A DNA stretch of 64,000 nucleotides from positions 9,611-73,610 of the forward strand of contig JANWHI010000087.1 of the NCBI GenBank assembly GCA_025450495.1, in the 5' to 3' direction. This document shows positions 9,037 through 18,302 of the stretch, one piece after another (positions within the stretch are counted from its first letter, which is position 1; every line of letters starts with the position of its first letter). Source of the DNA: Candidatus Dormiibacter sp. GTDB taxonomy: Bacteria; Chloroflexota; Dormibacteria; UBA8260. Made by a program: the position numbers and the translations under genes. Below the pieces are notes generated by a model. The model was not told the origin of the DNA and searched no databases. It was given only the letters and a program-made list of their open reading frames with translations.

Positions 9037-9747
9037 ATGGCCATTGCACCCCCGGCAGAGGTCGAGAAGACCACCTTCCGCAAGCAGCTCGAAGCCGGTG
9101 TCAACGCCAAGCACAGCAAGGCCAGCCCGTTCAGCGAGGCGTGGGCCGAGGGCCGGCTCAGCCGCGAGCACTTCGCCTTCTGGGTGGGCCAGCACCTCGG
9201 CTACGTCGGCCACTTCAGCGAGTGGATGGGCCACATGTTCGGCGACTGCCCCTACAAGGATGCGCGCGACTTCCTTCTCCAGAACATGTGGGAGGAGGAG
9301 ATGGGCACCCCCCACACCGAGCTCCTGATCCGCTTTGGCATGGCCTGCGGCTGGACCCGCGACCAGCTCGAGAACGCCGAGCCACTGGTGACGACTCGGG
9401 CGATGCGCGCCTGGTGCGACCTCTTGGGCCGCTCGCACGACTTCCTCGGCGCCACGGCCGGGTTGATCGTCGGACTCGAGTCGCAGACCCCGGGCATCTA
9501 CACGCGGCAGCTGCCACCCCTGCGCGAGAAGTACGGTTTCACCGAGGAGGAGACGATCTTCTTCGAGATCCACATCACCTCGGACGTGATCCACGGCGAG
9601 CGCGGCTATCAGATCGTCGAGAAGTACGCCGACACCCCCGAGAAGCAGGCGCACTGCCTCGAGATGGTTCGCCAGGCAGGCCAGATGCGCTGGATGTACA
9701 TGGACGGCCTCTACCAGGCGCTCGTCGAGCAGGTGGGCGCCGTCTGA
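9037..9747 (+). CDS. Heme-oxygenase-like diiron oxidase (HDO; TenA/PqqC/CADD fold)
   Basis: A 236-residue all-helical protein of the TenA/PqqC/CADD superfamily. The residues match the six-ligand diiron pattern of HDO enzymes such as CADD: Glu86 and His93 (seven apart), Glu148 in GLESQTP, and His179, Asp183 and His186 (H-x3-D-x2-H). TenA's catalytic Cys is absent at the equivalent place. HDOs use O2 at a self-assembling diiron centre for C-C cleavage, N-oxygenation or hydroxylation; the substrate here is unknown. GAGGAG precedes the ATG. It is followed at 29 nt by a rubredoxin-like gene and then an aldehyde dehydrogenase, suggesting an electron donor and an aldehyde product. An uncharacterised PqqC-like protein is the fallback reading. 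Confidence 0.82.
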   Translation: MAIAPPAEVEKTTFRKQLEAGVNAKHSKASPFSEAWAEGRLSREHFAFWVGQHLGYVGHFSEWMGHMFGDCPYKDARDFLLQNMWEEEMGTPHTELLIRFGMACGWTRDQLENAEPLVTTRAMRAWCDLLGRSHDFLGATAGLIVGLESQTPGIYTRQLPPLREKYGFTEEETIFFEIHITSDVIHGERGYQIVEKYADTPEKQAHCLEMVRQAGQMRWMYMDGLYQALVEQVGAV

Positions 9748-9775
9748 CCCTCCGGAGCCGAACAGAGCCCTGCCC

Positions 9776-10009
9776 ATGACCGAAACCGAGCTGCTCGATC
9801 CCGACGAGGTGGCGGCGGGGATCCGCATCGTTTTCGACGACGACGGAACCCTCACCGTCGAGGACGGTGTCCAGGAGATCATCGGCGAGGGCAGCACCAT
9901 CTACCGTTGGCGGTGCTCGGTCTGCGGCTACATCCACGAGGGTCCGCAAGCACCGCGCTGGTGCCCGCTCTGCGGGGCAGATCGCGAGATGTTCGTACCC
10001 GAGGTCTAG
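9776..10009 (+). CDS. Rubredoxin-like small protein
   Basis: A 77-residue protein. The first 40 residues are acidic and family-unspecific. The C-terminal part is a rubredoxin/rubrerythrin-type Fe(Cys)4 knuckle: Cys47 and Cys50 (CSVCGYIHEG) and Cys63 and Cys66 (CPLCGADREMF). The spacing between the two CxxC pairs is shorter than in classical rubredoxin and resembles the rubrerythrin C-terminal domain. It probably carries single electrons in the cytoplasm. Its place directly after the diiron oxidase and before the aldehyde dehydrogenase suggests it reduces the HDO iron centre; this is inference. Confidence 0.85.
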   Translation: MTETELLDPDEVAAGIRIVFDDDGTLTVEDGVQEIIGEGSTIYRWRCSVCGYIHEGPQAPRWCPLCGADREMFVPEV

Positions 10010-10021
10010 AGGGACAACGCG

Positions 10022-11419
10022 GTGACATCGACAGGGACCTTCCAGTCAGTCAACCCCGCCCGCCCCACCGACATCGTCGGCGAGTTCCGCGCAGCCGATG
10101 CGGCCGAGGTCGCCGCGACCATGGAGAAGGCGAGCGCCGCGCAGCAGCACTGGGCGCGCCAGCCGCCGTCGCAGAGAGCGTTGATCGTGGGCGGTATCGG
10201 CCATGCGCTGGCCCGCGAGACCCACGAGGTGGCTGCGCTGATCACGCGCGAGGAGGGCAAGACGCTCACCGAGAGCCGCAACGAGGTGCTGAAGTCAGCG
10301 CAGCAGTTCCTCTTCGCGTCGCAGCTCGCCTACCTCAATGAGGGCACGACATTCCCCGACGAGGACGCCGACACCTTCACGTACACCGTGCGCGAGCCGG
10401 TGGGCCTGGTGGTGGCGATCACGCCGTACAACTTCCCGGTCTCGCTCCCGGCGCGCAAGCTTGCGGCGGCGCTGGCCCTCGGCAACGCGGTGGTGTTCAA
10501 GCCGTCCCCGGTGACCCCGGCGTGCGGCGACCTCCTGGTGCACGTGGCCCGCGAGGCTGGGCTGCCGGACGGTGTCCTGCAGGTGGTGCACGGCACCGAT
10601 GAGGACGCCATGGCGGCGATGCTCGGCCATCCGGCGGTCGGCGCGGTGACCTTCACCGGATCAGACCGCGCTGGAGAAGCGACCAGGGCGAACCTGCGTG
10701 GCAGCGTCCGTGCCCAGATGGAGCTGAGCGGCCACAACGCCACCATCGTCTGTGCCGACGCGGACCTCGAGGCCGCGGCCACGGGCGTCGCCGGCGCGGC
10801 CTTCGGTCTTGCCGGGCAGGCGTGCACGTCCACCGATCGTGTGCTGGTCGCCCGCGAGGTGTACGCGGACTTCCGCCGCGCTCTCGCAGCACGGGTGAGC
10901 GCGATGCACGTCGGCGACGGCGCCGTTGACCGAACCACATGCGGGCCCGTCGCCACCGCGGACCAGCAGAGGCGGCTGCGCGCGCTCGCGGCGAGCGCCC
11001 GCGACGCCGGCGCGCACGTCGTCGCCGAGGCCGCGGTGCCGGCGGGCGCCGACGGTTACTTCGTGTCCCCCACTCTGTTCGAGGACGTTCCGCAGGAGCA
11101 CCCGCTGCACACCGCAGAGATCTTCGGACCCTACGCGGTTCTGGTGCCCGTGAGCGACGAGCAGACCGCGGTTGCGTTGATCAACGAGGGCCGCCACGGG
11201 CTCGTCGGCTCCGTGTACACACGGGACGTGCACACCGCGATGCGCTGCGCGCGCAACCTCAAGGTTGGTGTCGTCAAGGTGAACCGCCGCACCACGGGCA
11301 ACGGCATCGCCCCGCCGTTCGGCGGATGGAAGGACTCCAGCGCCGGCGGCTACCCGGAGGGCGGTCGCCAGGCAGTTGACTTCTTCACGCTGGTCAAGAC
11401 CGTGTACACCGGCTTCTGA
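10022..11419 (+). CDS. Aldehyde dehydrogenase family protein (first of two)
   Basis: A 465-residue NAD(P)-dependent aldehyde dehydrogenase. Key residues are visible: Asn137 in PYNFP, Lys160 in FKPSP, FTGS at 211-214, the general base Glu234 in MELSGHNA and the nucleophile Cys268 in GQACTSTDR. It would oxidise an aldehyde to a carboxylate or, in some relatives, to an acyl-CoA. GTG at 10022 follows the rubredoxin stop by 12 nt with GAGGGA upstream. Its sequence differs clearly from the second aldehyde dehydrogenase at 18302, so the two likely act on different intermediates. Confidence 0.92.
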   Translation: MTSTGTFQSVNPARPTDIVGEFRAADAAEVAATMEKASAAQQHWARQPPSQRALIVGGIGHALARETHEVAALITREEGKTLTESRNEVLKSAQQFLFASQLAYLNEGTTFPDEDADTFTYTVREPVGLVVAITPYNFPVSLPARKLAAALALGNAVVFKPSPVTPACGDLLVHVAREAGLPDGVLQVVHGTDEDAMAAMLGHPAVGAVTFTGSDRAGEATRANLRGSVRAQMELSGHNATIVCADADLEAAATGVAGAAFGLAGQACTSTDRVLVAREVYADFRRALAARVSAMHVGDGAVDRTTCGPVATADQQRRLRALAASARDAGAHVVAEAAVPAGADGYFVSPTLFEDVPQEHPLHTAEIFGPYAVLVPVSDEQTAVALINEGRHGLVGSVYTRDVHTAMRCARNLKVGVVKVNRRTTGNGIAPPFGGWKDSSAGGYPEGGRQAVDFFTLVKTVYTGF

Positions 11420-11432
11420 TGGAGCGACCGCC

Positions 11433-13043
11433 GTGCCGCTGACACCCACCAAGCACCGTGGCCTGGTGCACAGCGGCAGAGCGATGGTGGCCAGCGCCCA
11501 TCCGCTCGCGTCGCTGACCGGGGCCCGCGTCCTGGCCGACGGCGGCAACGCTGCCGACGCCGCGCTGGCGATGGCGGCCATGACCGGGGTCGTCCTGCCC
11601 GCGCAGTGCGGCCTCGGCGGCGACGCGTTCGCTGTGGTCTATGACGCCAGCCAGCGCCAGTACCGCGCCGTGCACGGCAGCGGCCCGGGCCCCGACGGCG
11701 GCACCGTCGGCTTCTATCGTGAACGTGGCCTCGACGCTGTGCCGCATCGCGGCGCGCTGTCGGTGGCGGTGCCGGGGGCGGTGGCCTGCATGGCCACGAT
11801 CCACAGGCGCTGGGCCAGCATGAGCCTGCCACGCCTCTGGGCCCCGGCCAGCGACGCCGCCGACCGCGGGGTGCCGCTCACCGCACGCAACGTGGGCGAC
11901 GCCACCGAGCACCGCGACCTGCTCGCCGCCGACCCGGAGGCAGCGCGGACGTATCTCCCCCACGGTTCCCCCGGGCACCCCGGCGACGTGTTGCGGCAGC
12001 CGGACCTGGCGGAGACCCTGCGCCGCGTCGCCGCCGATCCATCGTGGTTCTCCACCGGCGAGTTCGCCGAGCGCGCGCTGGCCGTGCTGCGCGGTGCCGG
12101 GGCGTCGTTCAGCGGCGACGAATGGCGCCGGCACAATGCCGAGCTGGTGATCGCACCCTCGCATCGGTATGAGGGAGCAACCGTGCACACCACCGGCATG
12201 CCCACCCCCGGCTACGCCCTCCTTCAGCAGGCTGCCATCCTCGACGGACTGCTGGCTCGGTCCGAGTGGCTCGGCGCCGACGCCGTGCACCTCCTTGCCC
12301 GCACGGCCCGCATCGCCCTCGACGACCGCGTCAGGGTGGCCGGCAGTGACAGCGACGCGTGGCAGGCCCTGCTCACCGACGAGGCCACAGCCCGAGCTCG
12401 CGCCGCGGTGCTTGCGGGTGGCGCGTTCCCAGCGACGGCGGCGGGACGCCGCGGCGGCAACACGACATCGCTGGTCGCAGTCGACCGCGACGGCAACGCG
12501 GTGAGCTTCATCCACTCAGTCGCCTTCACCTGGGGGTCTGGGGTGATGGTGCCCGGGACCGGCGTGCTCCTCAACAACCGGGCCGGGCGCAGCTTCTACC
12601 TCGACGAGTCGCATCCCAACGGAGTTCTTCCGGGGCGACGGCCGATGCACACGCTTCTCGCCTGGATCGCCGCCGGGCCCGACGGAACCCCCACCCTGGT
12701 CGGCGGGACGCCGGGCGGGGACGGCCAGGTGCAGTGGAACATGCAGCTGCTCTCCCATCTTCTCGACCACGGCCTCGACGCGCAGGAGGCAGTCGAGGCG
12801 CCCCGCTTCACCGTGTTCCCGGGAACCGATGCGGACACGATCGGCAAGCCAGAGGAGCTGCGCTGCGAGACCCGGCTCGGCGGCTCGACGCTCGACGAGT
12901 TGCGCCGCCGCGGCCACCCGGTGACCGAGGTGGGGGAGTGGGGCGCCGGAGGCGGCGCGCAGGTGATCGCCATCGACCACCGTCAGGGGAGCCTCGCGGG
13001 CGGTTCCGATCCACGGCAGGACGGCTGTGCGCTCGGAATCTGA
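11433..13043 (+). CDS. GGT-fold Ntn hydrolase (gamma-glutamyltransferase family)
   Basis: A 536-residue protein of the gamma-glutamyltranspeptidase family, made as a proenzyme that self-cleaves before a threonine. The family start (AMVASAHPLASLTGARVLADGGNAADAA), the LGGDAFAVVYD segment and the cleavage motif GNTTSLVAVDRDGNAVS are present; Thr344 is the predicted new N-terminus. The small-subunit glycine motif lies around GGTPGGDGQ. No signal peptide is visible, so it is probably cytoplasmic, unlike classical GGT. Cytoplasmic members include oxamate amidohydrolase (HpxW) and acylases. GTG at 11433 has GGAG 8 nt upstream, whereas the longer frame begins inside the aldehyde dehydrogenase. Its 3' end overlaps the RidA-like gene. 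Hydrolysis of an amide or gamma-glutamyl bond in the imported compound is inferred. Confidence 0.87.
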   Translation: MPLTPTKHRGLVHSGRAMVASAHPLASLTGARVLADGGNAADAALAMAAMTGVVLPAQCGLGGDAFAVVYDASQRQYRAVHGSGPGPDGGTVGFYRERGLDAVPHRGALSVAVPGAVACMATIHRRWASMSLPRLWAPASDAADRGVPLTARNVGDATEHRDLLAADPEAARTYLPHGSPGHPGDVLRQPDLAETLRRVAADPSWFSTGEFAERALAVLRGAGASFSGDEWRRHNAELVIAPSHRYEGATVHTTGMPTPGYALLQQAAILDGLLARSEWLGADAVHLLARTARIALDDRVRVAGSDSDAWQALLTDEATARARAAVLAGGAFPATAAGRRGGNTTSLVAVDRDGNAVSFIHSVAFTWGSGVMVPGTGVLLNNRAGRSFYLDESHPNGVLPGRRPMHTLLAWIAAGPDGTPTLVGGTPGGDGQVQWNMQLLSHLLDHGLDAQEAVEAPRFTVFPGTDADTIGKPEELRCETRLGGSTLDELRRRGHPVTEVGEWGAGGGAQVIAIDHRQGSLAGGSDPRQDGCALGI

Positions 13044-13497
13044 AGAGGCCGCCTCCTCACTGCCCACGCCACCGCAGCCGGCCGGCAACTACCGCGCCGC
13101 CGTCGCTGCGCACCGTGTCGTCCGCAGCGCCGGGATGATTCCCCGCGTCGACGGCGTCCTCAGCATCAGCGGCCGCGTCGGCGACGACGTCGATGTGCCC
13201 GCGGCGCGTGACGCGGCCGCGCTGAGCGCGCGCAACGCGCTCGCCGCGGTCGCTGCTGCCGTCGGCGGCCTGGCGCAGCTCGAGGCGGTGTTGCAGCTGC
13301 GTGTCTTCGTCCGCTGTGCTGCCGACTTCACCGAGATCTCCGCCGTGGCCGAGGGTGCGTCGCAGGCACTGGTCGAGGTGCTCGGCGAGGTGCGCGGCCG
13401 CGGTGTGCGCACCGCGGTCGGAGTGGTCTCGTTGCCGGGCGGTGCCCCGGTGGAGGTCGAGCTGGTTGCTTCGTACAGCCAGCCGTCGCCGCCATGA
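13027..13497 (+). CDS. RidA/YjgF-YER057c-UK114 family protein
   Basis: A 156-residue protein with the RidA fold, seen in RSAGMIPRVDGVLSISGRVG, the central VLQLRVFVRCAADF containing the substrate-binding arginine, and the C-terminal VEVELVASY with the conserved glutamate. RidA trimers hydrolyse reactive enamines and imines; many operon-borne relatives act on specific pathway intermediates. GTG at 13027 overlaps the GGT-fold gene by 17 nt and its stop overlaps the ETF start (ATGA), so translation is coupled. It suggests that an amine or amino acid is oxidised in this pathway. Confidence 0.83.
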   Translation: MRSESEEAASSLPTPPQPAGNYRAAVAAHRVVRSAGMIPRVDGVLSISGRVGDDVDVPAARDAAALSARNALAAVAAAVGGLAQLEAVLQLRVFVRCAADFTEISAVAEGASQALVEVLGEVRGRGVRTAVGVVSLPGGAPVEVELVASYSQPSPP

Positions 13498-15335
13498 TCG
13501 CCGCCGTCTGCGTCAAGCAGGTCCCCATGCTCATCGACCTGCGTTTCGACACGCAGGCAGGTCGGATGGTGCGCGACGGGGTGCGCCTCCAGGCCAACCC
13601 GCTCGACAACATCGCCACGCTGACCACGGTTGCGGCGCTCGCCGGCGTCGACAACGCCGAGGTTGTCGCCCTTTGCATGGGACCGCCGCAATCCGAGGCG
13701 GTGCTGCGCCACGCCATCGGCCTGGGCGCGGATCGCGGCATCCTCGTCTGCGATCCCCTGCTCGCCGGCTCGGACACCCTGGCAACGGCACGAGTGCTGG
13801 TCGCGGCAATCCGTCGCCTCGGCGCCACGCTGGTGGTGCTTGGCCGCCACTCCATCGACGCCGAGACCGGCCAGACCGGGGCGATGGTCGCGGGGCTGCT
13901 CGACTGGCCGGTGCTCAGCGCGATCCGCGCGCTCGAGCTGACGCCAGGTGGCGTGCGAGCGCAGCGCGAGACCGACGACGGCGTCCAGACGGTCGAGGCG
14001 TCGCTACCGGTTGTGCTCACCGTGGCGGACTCCGCAGGCCGAGAGCGGTGGCCATCGGCAGAGGATCGCGAGCGGGCCGCCGCCGCGCCCCTGCAGACCT
14101 GGGACGCCGGCGCCCTCCGTCTCGAATCGGCGGTGGTCGGATCCGCCGGATCGCCGACGTCGGTCGGTGCGGTGCGCCTGGTCACCAGCGACCGGCGCCC
14201 AGTCATGCTCGACGGTGGGCCCGCGACGGCGATCGAAGCACTCTGCGCAGCGCTGCGGCGAGCCCCGTCCGTCGGCGCCGCCGATCCGCGCCCAGGCGGA
14301 GCGCGCCCGCCTGGCTCTGGGGTGTGGGCGGTGGTCGAAGCCGGTCCGGCAGGACTGCGCCGGGTCAGCCGGGAGCTGGTCGGCGCCGCTGCCGAGCTGG
14401 CCGACGCACTCGGCGGCCCGGCGGTTGCGGTTGCGCTCGGTGCGGAGGCCGCCGACCGGGTGGCCGAGGCGGGCGCATGGGGAGCCGACGCAGCCCTTGC
14501 CGTGCCCTCGGCCGGCACCGCGCGCGGCGATCCGGCCCTCCACGCCGCAGCTCTTGGCGCGCTGATCCGCGACCGCAGCCCGGCGGCGGTGCTGCTGCCC
14601 TCGACGACCTGGGGCCGCGAGGTGGCGGGCATCGCCTGCGCCCAGCTTGGCCTTGGTCTGACGGGCGACGCCATCGGCTTCGAGGTCGGCCCCGGGGGCC
14701 TGCTGGCGCTGAAGCCAGCGCTCGGCGGCGCCCTGGTGGCGCCGATCGCCTCATCGACCGTGCCCGCGGTTGCCACCGTGCGCAGCGGCGCGCTGGCGGT
14801 TGCGGCGCTCAGCGGCAGCGCGTGCCCGGTCGAGGTGGTCCGTCCGAGCCTGGCCGCCCCGCGCGTCGTCGAGACGTCGTTCGTGGCAGACGCCGGCGAG
14901 GCCGACCTCACCTGGGCGACCACGGTATTCTGCGCGGGCATGGGCCTCGGCGAGGACGGCATCGCGCTGCTGCAGAGGTGTGCGCGCCAGGCGGGAGCCT
15001 CGGTGGCAGCGACCCGGCGCGTCTGCGAAGCGGGCTGGCTGCCGCGCCGCCTCCAGGTGGGGCTGACCGGTCACAGCATCGCGCCTCAGCTCTATGTCGC
15101 GGCCGGGGTGCGTGGGGCATTCGAGCATCTCACCGGCATCCGGCGCGCGGCAGTTGTGGTGGCGATCAACACCGATCCGCAGGCGCCGATCTTCGAGGCG
15201 TGCGACTACGGCATGGTGGGGGATGCCCACACGCTGCTTCCGCTGCTGGCGGAGCGACTCGCGGCAGCGCGGTCAGCACCGCAGCCGCTGGCCGTGGGCA
15301 GCACATCCGCGACCACCACAGAGGAGTACTCCTGA
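13494..15335 (+). CDS. Fused electron transfer flavoprotein, EtfB-EtfA in one chain
   Basis: A 613-residue protein that joins both ETF subunits. Residues 1 to about 250 match EtfB: AVCVKQVP, NPLDNIA, GRHSIDAETGQTG. From about 280 on it matches EtfA, ending with the FAD-binding domain segments LQVGLTGHSIAPQLYVAAG, VVVAINTDPQAPIF and DYGMVGDAHTLLP. ETFs shuttle electrons from acyl-CoA and similar dehydrogenases to the quinone pool or a reductase. No ETF:quinone oxidoreductase is in the window. The gene overlaps both neighbours (ATGA before, TGATG after), so this is not two adjacent genes misread. A likely electron donor is the acyl-CoA dehydrogenase at 1-647. Confidence 0.9.
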   Translation: MIAAVCVKQVPMLIDLRFDTQAGRMVRDGVRLQANPLDNIATLTTVAALAGVDNAEVVALCMGPPQSEAVLRHAIGLGADRGILVCDPLLAGSDTLATARVLVAAIRRLGATLVVLGRHSIDAETGQTGAMVAGLLDWPVLSAIRALELTPGGVRAQRETDDGVQTVEASLPVVLTVADSAGRERWPSAEDRERAAAAPLQTWDAGALRLESAVVGSAGSPTSVGAVRLVTSDRRPVMLDGGPATAIEALCAALRRAPSVGAADPRPGGARPPGSGVWAVVEAGPAGLRRVSRELVGAAAELADALGGPAVAVALGAEAADRVAEAGAWGADAALAVPSAGTARGDPALHAAALGALIRDRSPAAVLLPSTTWGREVAGIACAQLGLGLTGDAIGFEVGPGGLLALKPALGGALVAPIASSTVPAVATVRSGALAVAALSGSACPVEVVRPSLAAPRVVETSFVADAGEADLTWATTVFCAGMGLGEDGIALLQRCARQAGASVAATRRVCEAGWLPRRLQVGLTGHSIAPQLYVAAGVRGAFEHLTGIRRAAVVVAINTDPQAPIFEACDYGMVGDAHTLLPLLAERLAAARSAPQPLAVGSTSATTTEEYS

Positions 15336-17056
15336 TGGCGCAATCCACGCAGCCGGCTCCGGCAGCTGAACGCACGCACGAGCAGAGCGAGCCTGAGTCG
15401 ATCTCCGGCGGCCACCTCGTGGCCAAAGCCCTCAAGGCCGAGGGCATCGACGTGATCTTCACGCTGTGCGGCGGACACATCATCGACATCTACGACGGCT
15501 GCGTGGACGAGGGCATCGCGATTGTCGATGTGCGTCACGAGCAGGTCGCCGCCCATGCTGCTGACGGCTACGCCAGGGTCACCGGGCGTCCCGGCTGTGC
15601 GGTGGTCACGGCCGGGCCGGGCACCACCGACGCCGTGACCGGCGTGGCCAATGCCTTTCGCGCCGAGAGCCCGATGCTTCTCATCGGCGGCCAGGGGGCG
15701 CTCAGCCAGCACAAGATGGGCTCGCTGCAGGACCTGCCCCACGTCGAGATCATGGCGCCGATCACCAAGTTCGCGGCCACGGTTGCGCATACAACACGCA
15801 TCGCCGACATGACGGCGATGGCGTTCCGCGAGTGCTTCAACGGCGCGCCGGGCCCCTCGTTTCTCGAGATCCCTCGCGACATCCTCGACGCCAGGGTGCC
15901 GTTGGACAGGGTGACCATCCCCGCGCCGGGACGGTACCGAGCGTCCACGCGCAGCCTCGGGGATCCCCGCGCGATCGAGTCGCTCGCCGCTCTCATCGAC
16001 TCTGCGGAGAAGCCGTGCGTGCTCTTCGGCCAGCAGGTCTGGACGTGCCGCGCCACCGATGCTGCGATCGCCTTCTGCCGCGGTCTCAACATTCCCGCAT
16101 TCACCAATGGGGCCGCGCGGGGCACTCTGCCGCCGGGCGATCCACACCACTTCCAGCTCACCCGCCGGCACGCGTTCGACAACGCCGACCTGATCATCAT
16201 CGTCGGCACACCATTCGATTTCCGCATGGGCTACGGACGCCGGCTCGGCGCCGGCGCCACCGTCGTGCAGGTCGACATGGACTACCGCACCGTGGGCAAG
16301 AATCGCGACGTCGACCTCGGGCTGGTGGGCGACGTCGGGGTGATCCTGTCCGCCGTGACCGCGGCCGCCTCGCGCCGCTCCGGCGCATCGCGCGCACGCA
16401 GCGCGTGGTTCGATGAGCTCCGCGCTCTCGAGAAGTCCAGCTACGACAAGCGGTTGCCGCGGCAGCTCTCCGACGCGCAGCCGATCCACCCGCTGCGCCT
16501 GGCCCACGAGATCAATGAGTTTCTCACCGAGGACTCCGTCTACATCGGCGACGGCGGCGATGTCGTCACCTTCTCCGGAGGTGTCGTCCAACCCAAGGCC
16601 CCCGGCCATTGGATGGATCCCGGACCGCTCGGAACCCTCGGCGTCGGGGTGCCCTTCGCGATGGCCGCCAAGTACGCGCGGCCCGACCAGGAGGTCGTCG
16701 TCCTGTTCGGTGACGGCGCCTTCAGCCTCACCGGTTGGGACTTCGAGACCATGGTGCGCTTCAAGCTGCCGTTTGTCGGGGTGGTGGGCAACAACTCGTC
16801 CATGAACCAGATCCGCTACGGCCAGATCCAGAAGTACGGCGAGGCGAGGGGTCGCGCCGGCAACACGCTCGGCAACGTCGCCTACGACCAGTTCGCGAGG
16901 ATGCTCGGTGGCCACGGTGAGGAGGTCCGCGATCCCAAGGACATCGCTGCCGCGCTGCGACGGGCGCGGGAGTCGGGGCTGCCGTCGCTGATCAACGTCT
17001 GGATCGACCCCGAGGTCTACGCACCGGGCACCATGAACCAGACCATGTACAAGTGA
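15335..17056 (+). CDS. ThDP-dependent lyase, 2-hydroxyacyl-CoA lyase/oxalyl-CoA decarboxylase-like
   Basis: A 573-residue thiamine-diphosphate enzyme. The N-terminal domain has the ThDP-activating glutamate in [16 protein letters not shown]. The segment [19 protein letters not shown] resembles 2-hydroxyacyl-CoA lyases. The C-terminal domain carries the ThDP/Mg motif from GDGAFSLTG to VVGNNSSMN. Relatives cleave 2-hydroxyacyl-CoA to an aldehyde or ketone plus formyl-CoA, decarboxylate oxalyl-CoA to formyl-CoA, or make acetolactate. The adjacent formyl-CoA transferase favours a formyl-CoA-producing role. ATG at 15335 overlaps the ETF stop, with GAGGAG upstream. The frame is open to 13301 but that part is shadow. 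Confidence 0.85.
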   Translation: MAQSTQPAPAAERTHEQSEPESISGGHLVAKALKAEGIDVIFTLCGGHIIDIYDGCVDEGIAIVDVRHEQVAAHAADGYARVTGRPGCAVVTAGPGTTDAVTGVANAFRAESPMLLIGGQGALSQHKMGSLQDLPHVEIMAPITKFAATVAHTTRIADMTAMAFRECFNGAPGPSFLEIPRDILDARVPLDRVTIPAPGRYRASTRSLGDPRAIESLAALIDSAEKPCVLFGQQVWTCRATDAAIAFCRGLNIPAFTNGAARGTLPPGDPHHFQLTRRHAFDNADLIIIVGTPFDFRMGYGRRLGAGATVVQVDMDYRTVGKNRDVDLGLVGDVGVILSAVTAAASRRSGASRARSAWFDELRALEKSSYDKRLPRQLSDAQPIHPLRLAHEINEFLTEDSVYIGDGGDVVTFSGGVVQPKAPGHWMDPGPLGTLGVGVPFAMAAKYARPDQEVVVLFGDGAFSLTGWDFETMVRFKLPFVGVVGNNSSMNQIRYGQIQKYGEARGRAGNTLGNVAYDQFARMLGGHGEEVRDPKDIAAALRRARESGLPSLINVWIDPEVYAPGTMNQTMYK

Positions 17057-17072
17057 CCAGCAGGAGACGGTG

Positions 17073-18302
17073 ATGACACACGCCCTTGACGGGGTGAGGG
17101 TTCTGGACATGACCCACGTGCAGTCCGGGCCGTCATCGACCCAGATGCTTGCCTGGCTCGGCGCCGACGTGATCAAGGTCGAGGCGCCCGAACGCGGTGA
17201 TGTCACCCGCGGTCAGCTCCGCGATATTCCCGGGGTCGACAGCCTGTATTTCACGATGCTCAACTGCAACAAGCGCAGCATCACCCTCAACATGAAATCA
17301 GACGAGGGCAAGAAGATCTTCGCTGAGCTGGCGCGACGGTCCGACGTTCTCGTCGAGAACTTCGGTCCGGGCGTGATGGATCGTTTCGGCTTCACCTGGG
17401 AGCGTCTCCAGGAGATCAACCCACGGCTCATCTACGGGTCGATCAAGGGCTTCGGCCGCGGCCGGTACGCCAACTTCAAGGCGTACGAATCGATCGCCCA
17501 GGCCATGGGCGGGGCGATGAGCACCACCGGGTTCGAGGACGGACTTCCGCTGACCACAGGGGCGCAGATCGGCGACAGCGGAACCGGCATCCACCTGGTC
17601 GCGGCCCTGGTCGCCGCGCTCTACCAGCGGGTCACCACCGGGCGCGGCCAGCGTGTCGAGGTGGCCATGCAGGAGGCGGTGCTCAACCTCTGCCGCGTCA
17701 AGCTGCGCGACCAGCAGCGCCTCGCCCACGGTCCGCTCAGCGAGTACCCCAACAAGAGCTTCGGCGATGAGGTTCCGCGATCCGGCAACGCGTCGGGCGG
17801 CGGCCAGCCGGGTTGGACGGTGCGATGCCGGCCCGGCGGCCAGAACGACTATGTCTACGTCATCGTGCAGCCGCTGATCTGGCCCGCGTTGGCGGCGCTC
17901 ATCGGCCGAGCCGAGCTGGCCGACGACCCGCAGTGGAGCACGCCGGAGGCCCGCCTGACCAAGCTCGACGAGATGTTCGCGCTCATCGAGGCGTGGTCGC
18001 TGCAGCACACCAAGTGGGAGGTGCTCGACCAGCTCAACGCTCGGAACGTGCCGTGCGGGCCGGTGATGAGCACGCGGGACCTCATCGAGGATGAGACGCT
18101 CGCCGAGCTCGGAGCCATCGTCACGGTGGATCATCCGCAGCGCGGGTCGTTCAAGACCGTGGGCAGTCCGCTGCGGATGTCGGATTCGCCGGTCGAGGTT
18201 CGGCGCTCACCGCTGCTCGGTGAGAACAACGCGGAGATCTACGCTGAGCTTGGCTACTCGACTGAGCAGCTGGCGCAGTGGCACGCGACGGGGGTCATCT
18301 GA
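17073..18302 (+). CDS. Family III CoA-transferase close to formyl-CoA:oxalate CoA-transferase
   Basis: A 409-residue CoA-transferase strikingly like Frc of Oxalobacter. Shared landmarks are FTML/[12 protein letters not shown] sequence at 60-70, [15 protein letters not shown] and GGGQPGW. The catalytic Asp168 ([10 protein letters not shown]) and Gln17 (THVQSGP) fall at nearly the same residue numbers as Asp169 and Gln17 of Frc, and the mobile glycine loop reads SGGGQ at 241-245. Frc moves CoA from formyl-CoA to oxalate. Here the acceptor may be oxalate or a 2-hydroxy acid, given the ThDP lyase just upstream. ATG at 17073 has GGAG 6 nt upstream; a GTG at 17070 is a poorer choice. Confidence 0.88.
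   Translation: MTHALDGVRVLDMTHVQSGPSSTQMLAWLGADVIKVEAPERGDVTRGQLRDIPGVDSLYFTMLNCNKRSITLNMKSDEGKKIFAELARRSDVLVENFGPGVMDRFGFTWERLQEINPRLIYGSIKGFGRGRYANFKAYESIAQAMGGAMSTTGFEDGLPLTTGAQIGDSGTGIHLVAALVAALYQRVTTGRGQRVEVAMQEAVLNLCRVKLRDQQRLAHGPLSEYPNKSFGDEVPRSGNASGGGQPGWTVRCRPGGQNDYVYVIVQPLIWPALAALIGRAELADDPQWSTPEARLTKLDEMFALIEAWSLQHTKWEVLDQLNARNVPCGPVMSTRDLIEDETLAELGAIVTVDHPQRGSFKTVGSPLRMSDSPVEVRRSPLLGENNAEIYAELGYSTEQLAQWHATGVI

Noticed and set aside
9037..9747. Reading the HDO gene as a second thiaminase TenA
   Set aside because: The TenA nucleophile cysteine motif is missing while all six diiron ligands are present, and it has no TPP riboswitch; the real TenA is at 27748.
13301..15334. Upstream extension of the ThDP lyase frame
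   Set aside because: The region codes for the RidA-like end and the ETF fusion in another frame, and the extension has no resemblance to any domain; ATG at 15335 has a good ribosome site.
15206..17206. A 666-codon minus-strand open frame
   Set aside because: Antisense to the ThDP lyase, which has clear catalytic motifs; no ribosome site or recognisable protein.
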